The notes under the pieces were generated by a model that saw only the letters and a list, made by a program, of their open reading frames with translations, was not told where the DNA came from and ran no database searches. The position numbers and the translations under genes are program-made. Positions 24,800 to 34,959 of a DNA stretch of 64,000 nucleotides are shown piece after piece (position 1 is the first letter of the stretch; the number at the start of each line of letters is the position of its first letter). Location of the stretch: the NCBI GenBank assembly GCA_009760855.2, contig WPIO01000173.1:433501-497500 (forward strand), written 5' to 3'. The stretch comes from Cristatella mucedo. Its lineage: Eukaryota > Bryozoa > Phylactolaemata > Cristatellidae.

Positions 24800-26325
24800 C
24801 CTCTCTCCCATGTCTCTCAAGGTATCCTCATCTCCCCTAATCTTCCATTCTTTTCCCCTCTTGCCCTCTGCCCCTAGCTGTCTATCCGTCTGTCTGTCTA
24901 TATCTCAGTCTGAATTAGTGAAAGAATGGAAGAGAGACAAGAGACAATACATTACTCAATCCCACCAACGTGTGGCACATTTCTTGCTCAGTCACAACAT
25001 CTTCATCGTACTATCATGTCAGACATGTTCTTTCTAGCCGTTCCGAGCTGGTACTTCTATGCTTCTGCCTTACCCTTCGTCCTGACTAGGATGTGCTTCT
25101 CAGTTTCTCTTTACTGAGTGAGATGACTACCTTACCTGTTGTCCACCTTATGCCAGCCGAATGTGGCTTTGGCTTTGAGTATTCTGTAGATGTCGCTCGT
25201 GCATAACACTAGCTTAGCCTGCGTGGCTTTGTAGATTCACAGGCGGATGCACACGTGTGCACAGATGTGTCAACCTAGAGGAACGGTGTAGGGATTTCTG
25301 AAATTGACCGGCAGCAGCAACAGGCTGAAGGAGAAAGCTGCCGACGACCAAGTAACACTGCTTCATATGACTGGTGCCTGTCCCCTAATCTTTTGTTGAT
25401 CTCTGGTTCTTGACAATCTGCTGAAAGTGATCCAATTCGGATTGATAGTCGTGGGAAGTGAGGGATCTGACTCACAACAGAGTTCACTGCAAAACAGGTT
25501 CTCTCACCGGGCAAGGCGACTTTAACAGCAGCTGTTGCTCTGCCAGAGCTAATAAAACTGCAGCTGATGCATTGTGAGATGGCTGCAGCTGAGCCGATAG
25601 TTGATTTTTAATGAGCAACAGCTGAGCACCCAAACCTGGACTGAGCCCTGGTGCAAAAGGTCAAATGCAGCCCGACACCTGTCATCAAAGGCCTGGCGAG
25701 ATGGTTGGACAATCAAGAAATCAGCAAATTCATGGTATTGCAAACTTTTTTCCGAAGGGAACTCGTTGAGGAGCTGTTGCTCCGAATTGGTGAATAGTCA
25801 ACAAGGAAGGGTCGGATCATCTTAAAGTAAACAACTCCCGTGCTAGGAGTGAAGAAGCACGGGGGGGGGGGGAGGGCAGTGCCGAGGGAGGACGACCCAG
25901 CAGGTCTCAGCCTTGGCAGGCTTTCCTCGGAGGTATGACCTGACGACAGGTACCCTTGGCTAGACAGTTGCCTCCTTCCAGGAAAGCAGTGGTGAAAGGA
26001 ATTGGCCAAATCTACCACAATTCACTCTGAACAACTGCAATCCAACTCAATCCTCATCAAGGGATGGTGGTGTGAGCACCAGCAACCTTGAGCCCTTGGC
26101 CAGTACCCTTGGCTAGCCACTTCTCTTCGTCAAAGAACCTGTGGCATGTGGGCATCAGGCCGGCTAGCATCACTGCAGCTTGGAGCCAGTGACTCTGCAG
26201 CTGAAGTGACCTATTTCTACCCAGCCATGACATGTCCTTCAGCTTCAGCTGGACTGGCTGCCTACCTCAAGATCAAGGTACGACCCTCATTGGCTTACTT
26301 CTGGAGGCCCCTGCATTTCTTCGCT
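23896..26325. other. Unassigned sequence, 2.4 kb
   Basis: No coding exon could be supported. GTCTGTCT/CTCT repeats lie at about 24769-24809, and a G-run of 14 lies at about 25861. Short direct repeats of ATCTGTAGGA occur near 24200. Frames between 24810 and 25120 and on the minus strand at 25713-26018 show no domain. Confidence 0.4.
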
Positions 26326-26329
26326 CACT

Positions 26330-26470
26330 ATTAGAGGTCATGCTTGCTGGTCTACCGGCCTGGGCAATAAGGCGGTTACAGTTTTGGTGCACAACTTTGG
26401 TGCAAAACTCTGCAGCTAGGCTTGTCTGTCGTGAACTTTACAGTGGCCACACCAACCAACTTCTAGCTTA
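26330..26470 (+). mobile_element. LINE-A internal fragment
   Basis: Codons for LLAGLPA.AIRRLQ and [12 protein letters not shown] are present. The segment recurs in the next copy (26620-26720), so the two pieces overlap in element coordinates and come from separate insertions or a duplication. Confidence 0.75.
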
Positions 26471-26485
26471 TCTTCTCTGCCTTCA

Positions 26486-27200
26486 GTGCATCAACTTCAC
26501 GTCAGCTCCACAGTCAAGTACGCCTACTTTCAGCTACACAGCGTTGCTAAAACTCGGGCTTGTTTAGGCAGCAATACCATATTGGTCCGTGCATTGGTGA
26601 CATCCCATCTCGACATCCATAACTCACTGCTTGCTTGTCTACCTGCCTGTACAATCAGGGGCCTGCAGCTTGTGCAAAACTCTGTAGCTAGGCTTGTCTA
26701 TTGTGAGCGGCTCAGTTGCCACCTCACACGATTTCTCGCTGACCTGCACTGGCTCCCAGTCAAGCAGTGCATCGACATCAAGGTTCTGTCACTAACTTTT
26801 AGGTCCCTTCATTCTTTGGCTCCAGCCTACCTATCAAATCTACTCCCCACCGGGCTAAGAATTGCACATCTCGCTAAAGCCTGGAAATCACTTCCGAATT
26901 GTGTCACGACATCCCCTGACTTGACAGCATTTAAAAAGAAACTAAAACCACATCTATTTATAACACCATTTTGTGGGTCAATGCAATTAATTCTTTACGT
27001 GCTCGTGGGGGCTGACACTGTGAATGCTGCCACTAATCATATTTGCATGCTGGCCCTGTGCATGTCACCCCTAACCATGTCAAGATTGTTGTCATTGAGC
27101 ATGCCACTGCTATTCGATCATGATTTCTTTACTGCATACGTAAAGTTCCTAGAAAAAGATTAAGTTATTGGAGGCCAATATACAGTTTTTGATATTGTTA
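26486..27200 (+). mobile_element. LINE-A 3' half, mostly open
   Basis: A 225-codon plus-strand frame (26486-27163) covers TVKYAYFQLH..AKTRACL, the VQNSVARLV and [11 protein letters not shown] motifs, and the end of ORF2. A deletion has removed part of the FSESN..FGDRAFSS segment. The hairpin near 27150 has lost its second arm. Confidence 0.85.
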
Positions 27201-27284
27201 TTATCATTAAGCTATGCGATGATACAAAACTGAACTTTTCATCATTCTGAGTGCAGAGCCGGCCTAATGAACCCTGGACTCTTC

Positions 27285-27405
27285 ATTGAAAATGCAACCA
27301 CTAGCCATTCGATCATGCTTCTTTTGCAGTAGATCTGAAGTGCCTAGAACGAGATTGAGTTCTCTGGCGGCTAAAATAAATATATTATTATAATTATTAT
27401 TATTG
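27285..27405 (+). mobile_element. LINE-A tail
   Basis: 3' UTR end, hairpin with a deletion in the second arm, and a (TTA)/(ATT) tail at 27380-27405. Confidence 0.75.
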
Positions 27406-28184
27406 GCATTGACGCTATTAGACTTTGAGAACATCGATAAGCACCTGTTATCATTGGAGGGGCCAGGATTCTGTCAGCAAAGAAGGGGCATGACCTTGCC
27501 CTTCCGAGGTGCAGCAAATCGTAGGATTGCTTTTAAGAGAGCCTGCAGGCAACCGAGGCACTTTCAAGTCGGAGTTCTGCCCCAATTCGCTATGCCTAGT
27601 ATCATGAGTGAGGTTAGAATTTCTATGACCGTCCAGTACTTCAAAACTTCAGTCAAAAATAATTCAAAAATTTACATATCACTGAAAAACGGTTCAGCAT
27701 AGTTGCAACTAGCTCATTTACTTTTTTTGCTACCCCCTCATGGCCTCGGGTCCCCTCTGCATTAGAAATTAGCCGGTATTTTTCAGTATGCTTTTAATTG
27801 TTCACCTATGCTTCGGTGTAGGAAACCAAAATTTGATTCTCAAAAGTGAAAAAAAACTTGCACTTGCTTTACAGGTCATAGCTCAGGGAACTGCCAACAT
27901 TTCTGGGTGCAGTAAGTTTTACCGTCTACTCAGGTGGAATAAATTTTGCCTCGTTCGCTTGTTTTCAGCCGTCCTTTGCTGCTGTGCTCCTGTAATGACT
28001 ACTTGCTTGTCTTATGTTACAGCAGCCATGTTTGTTTGCAGCTACTTTGTTATGGCATGCAGCAAATAAAGGCAGTTGGCTGCCGAGCACCCACTGAAAG
28101 CTGATTAAGCTTACGGTGTTTTATAAAAAGAACTTATTCAGGAAAATCACTTTCATATAGTGGTAAAAGATACCCGTATGGCTA
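27406..28184. other. Unassigned sequence
   Basis: Two plus-strand frames (27403-27702 and 27788-28069) are open but have no recognised domain. AATAAA occurs near 28065. No exon chain is visible. Confidence 0.35.
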
Positions 28185-28330
28185 TCACTTGCTGGTAGAT
28201 GACGATCATATAAGATCACCAGTGGCAGGATATAAGATCACCAGTGGCAGGACTCGACCCGTGACCTATTTCTTGAAGTACCTGAACCTTACCCACGGGC
28301 AAATAGAAAACTTTGCTGCATAAAATCCTT
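28185..28330 (-). mobile_element. SINE-A, diverged, with internal duplication
   Basis: Reversed tRNA-like boxes (GACTCGACCCGTGACC, CCTTACCCACGGG) are present. A 22-bp unit is duplicated in tandem at 28208-28251. Confidence 0.55.
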
Positions 28331-28377
28331 TCAAATCATCACAGCTTTTTGGCGCTACTGATCGAAATGTAAATCAC

Positions 28378-28554
<177 letters not shown>

Positions 28555-28589
28555 AACGTAAGAGGTATATGAATCTATACAGTTTTTCT

Positions 28590-28996
28590 AAAAATTGAAG
28601 GGCATTTTGCTGAGGTGTACTGCGAGCTGCTCTATTCCTCAGCTTAAATACCGTTGGCAACAGAAGCTTTAGCTCTATAAGCTTTAGCCCTAGACTGTGG
28701 AACTCGCTTTCACAATTCTTACGCAACGACAACTACTCTCCTACTGCCGACTATGGCGTATCCTTTTCAGCGGTCCTGAACTGCCGCTTCCCTGCTACTC
28801 ACTACCTCAACTGCTCTAATGACTCTGCTATGCTTCCCACTTTCTGATTGTTTCATGAGATGAAGTCTGTTGGCTACCAAATGCGTACCGAAAGCCGCTT
28901 AGGCTATAAGTTGGCTATACAAAACTCTCCTGCGTAACACCCACATAATTTTTGTGGCGTTGTGGAGTTACAGACGGAGATACATTACATTACACG
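28590..28996 (+). mobile_element. LINE-B 3' fragment
   Basis: The codons for LRLKTVGDRSFSSAG are partly deleted. From CCTAGACTGTGGAACTCGC onwards it follows the family to the GTTACAGACGGAGATACATT end and ATTACATTACA tail. Confidence 0.85.
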
Positions 28997-30199
28997 ATTG
29001 AATACGGCTGGCAATGTTTTGACTTCCCGATCGGCAGAAATGCTGGCTCCCGTCACCGGAAGTAGCTGCAGCCAGAGGAATTAGCTGCAGCTTGAGCACT
29101 AGAGTAGCTGCTTGACCCTCGGTGGACAGAAAGAGGTAGCAGGGTGATTCTCCGAATTCCTCCTAGGTAACGCAGAACGGATTAGGAACGCCATCTCCTC
29201 ACGATCGCTCAAGCCTGACCTTGACCTCACGCCCTACTTGTATTCTCCTCTCCTCCTCCTTCATGCCAGCATCGATTGAATTCTTCACGTGATACGTCTC
29301 GCATGATATAAGGATCGCGAGTGACCTAGACTATCTCTGAACAGTTCCCCTGAAACTTGATGCACAGAGCTTTTTGGCTCACCATAGAAAGCATTGTAGA
29401 CAAACATGTCCCTGGTTATCGATGACGTGCCTTTCCCTCTGTAAAAGCAAATATCGTCAGGCCATTTATTAAAAATCCAACACTAGATCGCGAAAGTACA
29501 AGTAGCTTTCGTTTAATCTGTCGTCTGTAAGTCCTATCCAAGGTATTTAGAAAACTAGTGGCCCAGCGAATGAATGATTGCATCCCTTTATTACATCTTG
29601 CTAGGTAGTACCAGATGACTTGCACCACTTACTTGCCACCACTTGCAATACATTTTTACCATTTAAATACTGACTTAAGATGCACTTGTTTGCGGCTCAG
29701 CTTTCCGGTCGCTCAAGAGAACCTGACGTTTCTATTCCCACGTAAATCGAGTGCTGCGTAAACCCGTGAGTGATCCAGCGCTTGCCACCAGCCAGGGACT
29801 CTAATAAACAGTGACCTCGAGTGTCTTCTTGTGTTCTTTGATGTGCCTAGATAAGGCTTGGTAATTACAGGACTGGCCAAGCGAAGATTTCATATGGCGC
29901 TTTGTCTATTTGTCACTTTGAAGTCAGAGATAGCAGAATATTAGATAGATTCAGGATATCCGCGAGGCGTCACCCAGCGGTCACCAACCCAGGCTACCGG
30001 CGCTGATTCCTGAGAATCATAAACTACAATAGCATGTTATGCGGCAGAGTTGTCGCAAAATCTTTCCAACCGGTCGGCTGAATGGTTTGTGGACTAACAA
30101 CGTAAAGGTCGGCATAATGAGTCCCTGGATCGCATGTGCTCAACTAAGCTCAGGATGAAACGCGGAAACTGCGGAGCAGCAACTCCAGTGGTTTAAAGG
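28997..30199. other. Unassigned sequence
   Basis: No repeat family or exon recognised. The minus-strand frame at 29416-29628 is without support. Confidence 0.4.
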
Positions 30200-31268
30200 C
30201 TGGCTCAGCAATACGTCACCATTCAGCTCGGCATGCCAAACAGAACCCCCCCCCTACCCTGAACCGGACGACGCCCTTCAGCCGCTCGAGGCGAAGAGAC
30301 GGATGCCAGAGAGAGCGATGCGAGACGCCCTGGCGAGCTCTTCAGAGCCACCATCGCCCGTCCAAATACCCCGGACGCTTTCCTAGGAAGCCGCGCTTGC
30401 GGCCGCGTCGCGCCGGCGGCGGAGCGCCGAACCGGCGTGACCCCTTCCGCGCCCAGACGAGCGCCGCTGGCGGGGGGGGGGGTGCCACACATCGCTGCCC
30501 TGTCGCTGCTGATGCGAGGCTAGAACGAGACGAGACCGCACCCTTCGGGCGCCGGCAGGCGGCATTGCCGCCTGCTGCGGCCTAGAATGGCGGCGACGGG
30601 CCAAACAATTTTCGCCGCCGCCGCCGTCGGTAAAGAGACTCCTCGGAACTCGAGCTTGCTGCTGCACGCAGGCGTCTGCGTGCCGCCGCCGCCGCGCGAG
30701 CTCGTATGAGAGAACTGTGGACGGATCGCCGAGTGTTCGGCGGCGACCGGCCGCTGAGAGTGGGTTGAGCCGCGAAATTTCGTGCGGCTACGGGACTGGA
30801 CTGCCTGCGGCGGCGGCTCCTCTAGCTGAGCGAAAGCGAAGCGCAGCTCGCTGCACTAAATGCTCTCAGCCGGTCTGGTGGTTCACGCCCTCCGGCGGTG
30901 GCGGCGGCCGAGCCCGCTGACTGAGCTCGCGCGCCGAGTTAGTTAGCGGCGCTGACCAGTCTCGCGGGCCCACGCAGACTGACCGCAGCCGCGGGCCCGC
31001 CGCCGCCGCTGCCGCCGCCGCTCCCGCAATCGGCGGCAGCCAGAGCGCGCGCCCGCACGATACCATCGACGAGAGAAAGCGAGAGAAAGCCGGCGCTACT
31101 ATCTTAGCCGGGTCCTCCGCACTCGCGCTCGTATTTGCTCGGTCTGCCGACTTTCACTCGTAAGACTGAATTCGATTAGCGCTCACAAAAGCGCATCGGC
31201 GAAGGCGCGCGCGATAGTCGAAGTTTAGCACAAAGAGGAGATTAATTTCTATTAAGTGCTACCCGCGG

Positions 31269-31301
31269 TCACGCGGCGCCGCGTCCCGCGGCGCCGCGTG
31301 A
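31269..31301. repeat. Perfect palindrome, 15-bp arms, 3-base loop
   Basis: The left arm (269-283) reads TCACGCGGCGCCGCG. The right arm (287-301) is its exact reverse complement. Confidence 0.95.
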
Positions 31302-31938
31302 GCCACTAAAAGCGGCCGGCCTCCCGAGAGCGAGGTAGGAAATGGCGCTGGGCACCTTCAGGGGAGCGAGGGCCGATGCCTGCGCCGGCCGTCGGTCCAG
31401 CCGCCGCCGCCGCCGCCGCCGCAATGCGCCGCCGACTACGCGGCCGCTGGGCGCAGGGCATCGGCGCGCGAGCAGGGGCCCAGCACGCGCTCGCGTGACG
31501 AGCGCGCTGCCACCCGGTCGCTCGGCCGCTCGCTCGCTCGCCGAGGCAGCAGCCGACGTGCCCGTAGCTGCGGCGCTGCTGTCTTTGGATGGGGCGCCTG
31601 CGCTCGCGGAATTCTGAAGCGGCGGGCGCGAGCGAGCGAGCGAGCGATCGAGTGCAGCCAAGCGATCGATTGGTCAGTGAATCGCGATCGAGCGATCGAA
31701 GTCGCGATCGATCACTGCAATCCGATCGCTAGAGACTCTCGGCTCGCTCTCACAGCCTGACCGACCGACTCGCAGACCGAGATCGGCGTCGCCGCCGCGA
31801 AAGCGAGAGAAGCGGGGGGGGGGGGATGACTCGACGCGACTGCCAACGATGGCCGGCCGGCCGGCCGCGCCACTCCGACGACAGCTGCGGCCGCCACTTC
31901 GACGAGCTCGCGCGCGCCGGCCGCGAGCGAGCGCTCAC

Positions 31939-32173
31939 CCATCTCCTCGAGACTCTTGAGGCTGCGGTGTCGGGGCACGATGTTCTTCAAGCCCAGGCTC
32001 TCGTCGTCGCCTCGCAGCGACGAGGACGACCGCTTGAGGGCGCTCTGCTTCGGCTCGTCGTTGCCGTTCTCGTCGCGCGGCGCCGACGTCGATAGTGACG
32101 ACGGCGACGACGAAGGCGGCGGCGGCGTATGCTCGATCACCACAGGTGCGCGCCGCGACGCTTCGTCTTTCAT
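31939..32173 (-). CDS. Candidate first coding exon of an unidentified gene
   Basis: On the minus strand an ATG at 32173 opens 78 codons plus one base and reaches a strong donor, ATGG|GTGAGC, at 31938. The peptide is a serine/proline-rich, charged, disordered-looking N-terminus. It has a PPPPSSSPSS run, a basic-serine stretch ALKRSSSSLR and an amphipathic end RHRSLKSLEEMG. No domain is recognised. The plus strand of the same segment also opens with ATG at 31980 and meets a GT at 32146, so the coding strand is not proven. The minus reading is preferred because of its better donor and more natural composition. No second exon was found. Confidence 0.35.
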
Positions 32174-33199
32174 TGCCTCGCCGCGACGGGGCGAGCGTCG
32201 CGCGGCTTCCGCGGGCGACGGATCGCCGCTTCGTCGCGGGCGCTCGCGATCGGAGGCGGCGGCGGCGGTGGCGATGGCGGCGGACCGGGGGACGGTGGCG
32301 TGCTGGACGCTCGGAGACGAGAAGGCGTGTGCGGCTCGGCGGCGACAGACCCACGTGGGGGGCAGCGGACGACGGCCCGCGGCAGCGGCCTTGCCCTCGA
32401 CGCACCGCCGGTGCCCGCCGGCGTCGCTGACAGCGGCCCGCCTCCTCGCTTCCGGGACTAGGGGGCGCGCGCGCGCGCGGGCGATCCGCCCTCCTTCAAT
32501 TCTTGCCTAATGAGATGAGCTCTCGCGTTTCTCGATTAGTACGCCGCTTAAGAACAGCCGCCGACGGTAATTGCGCTCCATTATTCCGTCGGCAATCGCG
32601 AACTCGGTGCGTCGACGCGCACCTGCGACTGCTGCATAGAAATGTAGCCGCGGCCGACGTCGAGCGAGAAAGGAAAACAGGCGACGCGCCCGCCGCCTCT
32701 GCTGCCGCGGCGCTGTCTTCCGGGGCACAATGCCGCCGCGCTCGGCCGGCGCGTTGCGCCGTTCGCACAGCGCCGCCTCGCCAGATACCGGCCTGCCCGA
32801 CGGCGCTCCGACGGCGGCGGCGGCTGGACGGTCGAGGGGTCGAGGCGTGCGGTCGGCAGCTGTCGCCGGCGGAAGCGCGCGAGAATGACTAGGCGCAGAG
32901 TTTGCCTCGCCCCGTCTGGCCCTCGTCGGGGCTGCCGCCGTCGCCGCCGCCGCGCGGACAGACGGCTACGACGGTCACCGCTCCGCGGCCCACAGAACCT
33001 GCACATGACGAACGTGGCGAGATTTCGCGAGATACGCCGCAGCCGCAGGCGGCGGCGTAGCGCCCAGTTGGCGTCACCTTGCTGAAGCAGCTCGGAATTG
33101 GTTTCCTCCAGTGCGCGTCACCATCTGTCAGAGCTGCCAATGCCACCGCGTTGCTGTGGCGGCATGGCAGAAGCTGCCAATGCCGATTGCTGCCCGTGA

Positions 33200-33862
33200 G
33201 AAACCGAACTTGACTATTAATAATAGTAATAATACATGATAAAAATACGCTTGCATAGCGCCCAGAGAGAACCGAGTCTCTTTCTATGTCAGCGGTTCTC
33301 AAACTGTGGGTCGCGACCCCTTTGGGGGTCAAATGAACCTTTCACAAGTGTCGCTTAAGACCATCGGAAAGGCATTCCCACATTTTGCACACAATAGTTT
33401 TACTGTTGGAGGTCGCCACAACACCAGGAACTGTATGAAAGGGTCGCGGTATTAGGAAGGTTGAGAACAACTGTTCTAGGTATCATGCAGATTCTGTAAA
33501 GAAAGCGTGACGAAATGATTAGCGGTAGCATTCGGAACGTGATAGAGCGCACCGTTGTTTGGTGTAACGTGTATGTAGATATGGATAATAGTAGCAGGCC
33601 TAGTGTAAGCCCGCATACGCACGCAAAGAACGAACAAATCCCGAGGAAGAAGTAATGCTATAATACTCAGGTGTGTTTTAAGCTTCCTTAAATTTCGTCA
33701 TGTGTGAGGATGTCGTGACTTCAGTCGGAAGAGAGTTCTACGCTTTGAGAGCATATGAACTAAAAACTCGATCTCCAAAGGTTTTGAGGTTCGGATGTGA
33801 TATAGCTAAGCTATATGAGTCAGAACAGCGAATTGTACAATGCTTGTCCTGGCGGTGTAGTG
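33200..33862 (-). mobile_element. Old LINE-A fragment carrying a DNA transposon
   Basis: The ATT tail and hairpin (33200-33285) are separated from the rest of the 3' UTR and ORF2 end (33482-33862) by a hAT-type element. The ORF2 end is decayed (TTCTACGCTTTGAGAGCATA). Confidence 0.8.
33290..33473. mobile_element. SPIN-like non-autonomous hAT transposon, 184 bp
   Basis: It starts CAGCGGTTCTCAAACTGTGG and ends GGTTGAGAACAACTG, so the terminal 12-15 bases form inverted repeats. It is flanked by an 8-bp duplication, TTCTATGT (282-289) and TTCTAGGT (474-481), the length typical of hAT transposases. Internal landmarks GGTCGCGACCCCTTTGGGGG near the left end, AAGACCATCGGAAA at about 33358 and GAAAGGGTCGCGG near the right end match what I know of the SPIN/Charlie group of vertebrate and invertebrate hAT elements. 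It has no coding capacity. Confidence 0.85.
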
Positions 33863-33865
33863 GTA

Positions 33866-34420
33866 ATAATAATAGTTATTTTTATGATAGACTTGATAAA
33901 GCACCCTCAGAGAACATAATCTCTTTCTGGGCACTTGAAATTTGCTGTAAAGGAAGCACGACCGAATGGTTAGTGGTAGCATGCTCGATAAACAACAAGA
34001 ATAATATGGTTAGGGGTAATATGTACAGGGTCGGCATGTAAGTACGCTTGGTGGCAGCATGCAACAGTGTCAGCACGAATAAGCACATAAAAGACGAATC
34101 ACACGGGACCCACTAAATGCTGCCATAAATAGATGCGCTTTTAGTTTCTTTTTAAATGTGGACAAGTCAGTAGATATCGGGACGCAGGTCGGGAGTGAGC
34201 TCGATGCTTTGGGAGCGTACGAACTCAAGTCTCCAAAGGATTTGAGGTTTGTACGAGGTATAGTTAAACAGTTAGATGCCGAAAAGCGGATCGTACGGTG
34301 GTGCCTGGCGGGGATGTAGACCTGAGAGGGAGGCTGGAGCCAAAGAATGAGGGGGGACCTAGAGGTAAGTGACAGAACCTTAAAGTCGGTGCGTTGCTCG
34401 ACTGAGGGCCAGTGCAGGTC
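33866..34420 (-). mobile_element. LINE-A 3' third
   Basis: Degenerate ATT tail, hairpin, 3' UTR and ORF2 end (GGAGCCAAAGAATGAG, CCAGTGCAGGTCGGCGAG), truncated near 34420. It lies directly against the older copy at 33200-33862 in the same orientation. Confidence 0.83.
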
Positions 34421-34429
34421 GGCGAGTAG

Positions 34430-34959
34430 TTCTGCTAGGTAACGTGGAACAGTTGACTGACAGCGGCAGAGGGCTGGTCGCTGCAGCTGTATTCGTGACG
34501 CACTGTCGCCGCGGCACCTGAAAAATCCTACGGCAAGGAAGAAAGCTCTTTATTGAGTCAATCAAGAGACTCGGCTCGTATTTTGACGACCGCGCTGCCG
34601 GCGACCGGCTGGGCGCTGCGGTTAATTGCGGCGGCGATAACTTTGATTTCTCCTCGAAGCTCGTCTACGGCGCCCGCCAGCCGTGCGGGATCGAGCACCT
34701 CGCACGGACGTCGCCCCGTCGACGTCCGTGCGAGGCGCTCGCCCGTGGCAGGCAAAGGCCGCGACGCAGAGTCCGGCGGCGCAGCATGTTCTCGGCCGCT
34801 GGCCGAAGGCGGCGCGCACGCAGCGAAGACGGCGGGGGGGGGGTGGGTGGGAAGGCGCGATCTATGCTATCTACGAGGGGCGCGATCTAAGCGACCGAGC
34901 GGCAAGATCGAGCGACTTCCGCAGACTTCCTGCGAGTTTGCACCCGGAAGCTCCGGAAA
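34430..34959. other. GC-rich spacer with palindrome
   Basis: Small CpG-rich stretch without a supported exon. It contains a near-perfect palindrome at 34692-34741 and a G-run at about 34833. Confidence 0.45.
34692..34741. repeat. Palindrome, 16-bp perfect arms extended to 22 with one mismatch
   Basis: CCTCGCACGGACGTCG (698-713) and its exact reverse complement (720-735) flank a six-base loop. After a single mismatch the pairing continues CGAGC/GCTCG. Confidence 0.93.

Larger units (their letters stand above)
30200..33190. promoter_or_regulatory. CpG-rich island, candidate promoter region
   Basis: About 3 kb of very GC-rich sequence in which CpG is frequent rather than depleted, unlike the LINE-rich surroundings. 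It holds (GCC)n runs (for example 31391-31420), a C/G homopolymer at about 30470, a cluster of GATCG motifs at 31640-31730 and a 33-base palindrome at 31269-31301. Overlapping long frames exist on both strands, as expected for stop-poor GC-rich DNA. An island like this often marks the 5' end of a gene, and the best exon candidate within it is at 31939-32173 on the minus strand. Confidence 0.55.

Noticed and set aside
31956-32510. Long plus-strand frame of 184 codons
   Set aside because: Its second half is arginine/alanine-rich, typical of stop-poor CpG island DNA. Only the part before the GT at 32146 could be an exon, and the minus strand is favoured there.
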